From the NCBI GenBank assembly GCA_016764535.1, contig JAESRR010000190.1, positions 2,159 to 9,557 on the forward strand: a stretch of DNA of 7,399 nucleotides, given 5' to 3'. The position numbers and the translations under genes are program-made. The notes under the pieces are model-generated. The model saw nothing but the letters and a program-made list of their open reading frames with translations, did not search any database and was not told the DNA's origin. Origin of the DNA: Cohaesibacteraceae bacterium (GTDB lineage: Bacteria; Pseudomonadota; Alphaproteobacteria; Rhizobiales; Cohaesibacteraceae). How positions within the stretch are numbered: the stretch's first letter is position 1; every line of letters begins with the position of its first letter. Of this stretch, positions 6,183 to 7,399 are shown piece after piece.

Positions 6183-6818
6183 ATGACAAATCCGGTTCCG
6201 GCCAAACAATCATTATTGGCATGTATTGAAGATCTGGAAACGCATTATGGTAAAGCGCTTGAGAGGTCTCTGTACAAGGAACTTGATTACATATCTGAAC
6301 ATTATGCTGCGTTTATAAGAGCGACGCCATTTGTCGTTCTAGCAACAAGCGGGCCAGGTGGGCTTGATTGTTCACCGCGTGGTGATCCTGCAGGATTTCT
6401 CAGGATTATTGATAAAAATACCATTCATTTGCCGGATCGTCGTGGCAATAACCGCATAGATACCTTGCGCAACCTTGTGGTGGATCCGCGCATATCACTT
6501 TTGTGTATCATTCCTGGAATTGGCGAAACGCTGAGGATAATCGGTTCTGTCAAAATATCGATTGATTCTGATCTGTGCGAATTGCATGCGATGCAGGGCA
6601 AAGCCGCAAAATCAGTTCTGGTTATCGATGTCGAAAAAGTATATTTTCAGTGCCAAAAAGCGCTGCACCGCTCTGGAATTTGGGATATGGACACACAGAT
6701 TGACAGAGCACTTTTGCCGTCTGCAGGTGATATGACGAAGGCAAATTCTCCAGAACCTTTTGATGCAGAGGCATATGACAGGGATTATCCTGAATATATG
6801 AAAAAGACAATTTATTGA
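6183..6818 (+). CDS. PPOX-type FMN-binding flavoprotein (MSMEG_1061-like family)
   Basis: The product is 211 aa, usual for this branch of the pyridoxamine 5'-phosphate oxidase-like split-barrel proteins. Motifs in order are PFVVLATSGPGGLDCSPRGD (49-68), LPDRRGNNRIDTLRNL (83-98), which is the FMN-phosphate-binding region, IPGIGETLRIIG (110-121) and YFQCQKALHRSGIW (154-167). No signal peptide is present, so it should be a cytoplasmic flavin enzyme. It is not the biosynthetic PdxH, and its substrate is unknown. Other members of the fold (HugZ/HutZ) degrade haem, but this protein does not show their architecture. It is divergent from the imelysin operon, and the shared 253-bp region with the Irr-like box suggests common iron control. 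A weak ribosome site, GAGAG, lies six bases before the ATG. TATAAA at 6116-6121 is a possible -10, but no good -35 goes with it. Confidence 0.92.
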   Translation: MTNPVPAKQSLLACIEDLETHYGKALERSLYKELDYISEHYAAFIRATPFVVLATSGPGGLDCSPRGDPAGFLRIIDKNTIHLPDRRGNNRIDTLRNLVVDPRISLLCIIPGIGETLRIIGSVKISIDSDLCELHAMQGKAAKSVLVIDVEKVYFQCQKALHRSGIWDMDTQIDRALLPSAGDMTKANSPEPFDAEAYDRDYPEYMKKTIY

Positions 6819-6825
6819 GATTCTT

Positions 6826-6852
6826 GCTTTCTCCAGGCAAAGCTCAATTTTT
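6826..6852 (+). terminator. weak terminator-like stem-loop after the PPOX gene
   Basis: GCTTT (6826-6830) and AAAGC (6839-6843) can form a 5-bp stem with an 8-base loop, followed four bases later by T5 (6848-6852). It begins eight bases after the stop codon, the right place for a terminator. The stem is short and AT-rich, so termination may be leaky. Confidence 0.4.
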
Positions 6853-6906
6853 CTCCGAATGAACCCATAATACCTAAAACTCTGTAATTATGTACTTAAT
6901 TGGTAT

Positions 6907-6980
6907 ACTCGAATTCCATATAACGGAGCATTCTGTTGGAATGCCCTCTAATTGCTTACTGAAATTTACTCAATTCCATA
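6907..6980. repeat. pair of short direct repeats ACTC(G)AATTCCATA
   Basis: Copies lie at 6907-6920 and 6968-6980, 61 bp apart, differing by one inserted G. The second copy also pairs with TGGAATT at 6995-7001 as an inverted repeat. They may be a duplication remnant; in AT-rich DNA chance is not excluded. Confidence 0.35.
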
Positions 6981-7094
6981 ATATGACCAAATGCTGGAAT
7001 TTTTTATAGTTGATTGTGGATGAAACTTGAGAACCAACCAAATCCGAAAACTGCAATGATTGAAACCGGGCAAATTCTTCAACATTCAAGGTGA

Positions 7095-7119
7095 TTGGTC
7101 CTCCGAATAAGAGGACCAA
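7095..7119. terminator. hairpin downstream of the right-hand partial gene, possible terminator
   Basis: TTGGTCCTC (7095-7103) and GAGGACCAA (7111-7119) form a perfect 9-bp stem with a 7-base loop. It begins 15 bases beyond the minus-strand stop codon. In that direction no T-run follows. In the plus direction only four T follow after two further A. It is better supported as a stable 3' stem-loop than as a classical intrinsic terminator. Confidence 0.5.
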
Positions 7120-7125
7120 AATTTT

Positions 7126-7153
7126 GCTAACTGCTAACTGCTAACTGCTAACT
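7126..7153. repeat. four perfect tandem copies of a 7-bp unit, GCTAACT
   Basis: The unit starts at 7126, 7133, 7140 and 7147 without a mismatch. On the minus strand it reads AGTTAGC and supplies the last five codons (L-A-V-S-S) and the TAG stop of the right-hand partial gene. Tandem repeats of a unit not divisible by three are prone to slipped-strand length change. Confidence 0.9.
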
Positions 7154-7399
7154 GGTTGTTCAAAAATGTTCTGAGCCCATCTTTGTAATGCTGCGGAAAA
7201 TCGCAAGATTTTAATCCCTCAAAAATGGGTTCTACATAGTCTTTTGTTGGTATCCAGCCTTCTGGATTATCAGGAATAACGTAAGTTGAAGACTTGACTG
7301 TATTTCCCTTGCTATCGATCAATTCAATTGGGAAATGCACCCATTGGCGTTTGTCGACCATCGCTGCCTTGTCCAGATTTGCCATGTCCTCGTCTGATA
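7134..7399 (-). CDS. unrecognised protein, C-terminal part, cut by window edge
   Basis: The frame is open from the right edge to TAG at 7134-7136, 87 codons in the window. An internal ATG at 7385 has GAGG only a few bases before it, too close for a good ribosome site. The frame stays open upstream (S-D-E-D), so I take this as the end of a longer gene, although a short 83-aa protein is not excluded. Visible segments are KRQWVHFPIELID, STYVIPDNPEGWIPTKDYVEPIFEGL and CDFPQHYKDGLRTFLNNQ, suggesting a strand-rich part followed by a helical tail. No family is recognised and no signal or membrane segment is visible. The last five residues are encoded by the 7-bp tandem repeat, so the original C-terminus may have been different. 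Confidence 0.6.
   Translation of the reverse strand, partial: SDEDMANLDKAAMVDKRQWVHFPIELIDSKGNTVKSSTYVIPDNPEGWIPTKDYVEPIFEGLKSCDFPQHYKDGLRTFLNNQLAVSS

Larger units (their letters stand above)
6819..7133. other. AT-rich intergenic region between convergent genes, no gene seen
   Basis: I find no coding frame with a plausible start and no RNA gene. It holds the weak stem-loop after the PPOX gene, two near-identical copies of ACTC(G)AATTCCATA, an AATTCCA/TGGAATT inverted repeat (6972-6978 and 6995-7001) that runs into T6 at 7000-7005, and the GC-richer hairpin at 7095-7119. Both flanking genes end here, so terminators are expected and promoters are not. Confidence 0.6.

Noticed and set aside
6183..6818. 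Pyridoxamine 5'-phosphate oxidase (pdxH) or HugZ haem oxygenase
   Set aside because: The motif order fits the MSMEG_1061-type PPOX branch and not PdxH, and the haem-ligand region typical of HugZ is not recognisable.
6890..6925. Possible promoter around TATACT in the spacer (plus strand)
   Set aside because: No gene on the plus strand follows within the window, and no matching -35 was found.
7126..7153. CRISPR-like array
   Set aside because: The units are 7 bp with no spacers between them; this is a simple tandem repeat.

Overview
The window looks like a piece of an alphaproteobacterial chromosome of moderate to low GC. This rests on protein style (a TerB/COG4103-type protein beside the operon, DUF1513, an MSMEG_1061-type PPOX flavoprotein) and on an upstream motif resembling the iron control element of Irr, a regulator typical of alphaproteobacteria. 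No genus can be named from the sequence alone.

Layout, left to right. (1) 1-275, minus: the N-terminal part of a TerB-family protein, cut by the window edge. (2) 352-5929, minus: a tight five-gene operon. In transcription order it holds a Cys-rich 170-aa protein of unknown function (5417-5929), an imelysin/IrpA-type M75 protein (4155-5420), a strong intrinsic terminator (4098-4134), a di-heme DUF1111 oxidoreductase (2548-4053), a second, divergent imelysin-like protein (1442-2524) and a Tat-exported DUF1513 protein (352-1452). Four of the five junctions are overlaps or near-contacts; the terminator gap is the exception. (3) 5930-6182: a divergent control region with a minus-strand promoter, two TGAG-N7-CTCA palindromes and, between them, an Irr-box-like TTGGAA-N3-TTCTAA element. 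(4) 6183-6818, plus: an FMN-binding PPOX-type flavoprotein. (5) 6819-7133: AT-rich non-coding DNA with short repeats and stem-loops. (6) 7134-7399, minus: the C-terminal part of an unrecognised protein whose last codons and stop lie in a four-copy 7-bp tandem repeat.

How the genes may work together: imelysin, DUF1111 di-heme protein, second imelysin and DUF1513 form a recurring iron-linked gene set. The products are predicted to be periplasmic, three through Sec and DUF1513 through Tat. The combination of an M75 protein, a haem redox protein and a Tat substrate recalls EfeO/EfeB of the EfeUOB iron system, but no permease or receptor is in the window. The least understood part is the cytoplasmic Cys-rich protein translated first in the operon. 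Together with the dense operator region it is the best candidate for something undescribed.

Three starts were chosen against the longest reading frame: TTG at 4053 for the DUF1111 gene (good ribosome binding site), ATG at 2524 for imelysin 2, and ATG at 1452 for DUF1513.
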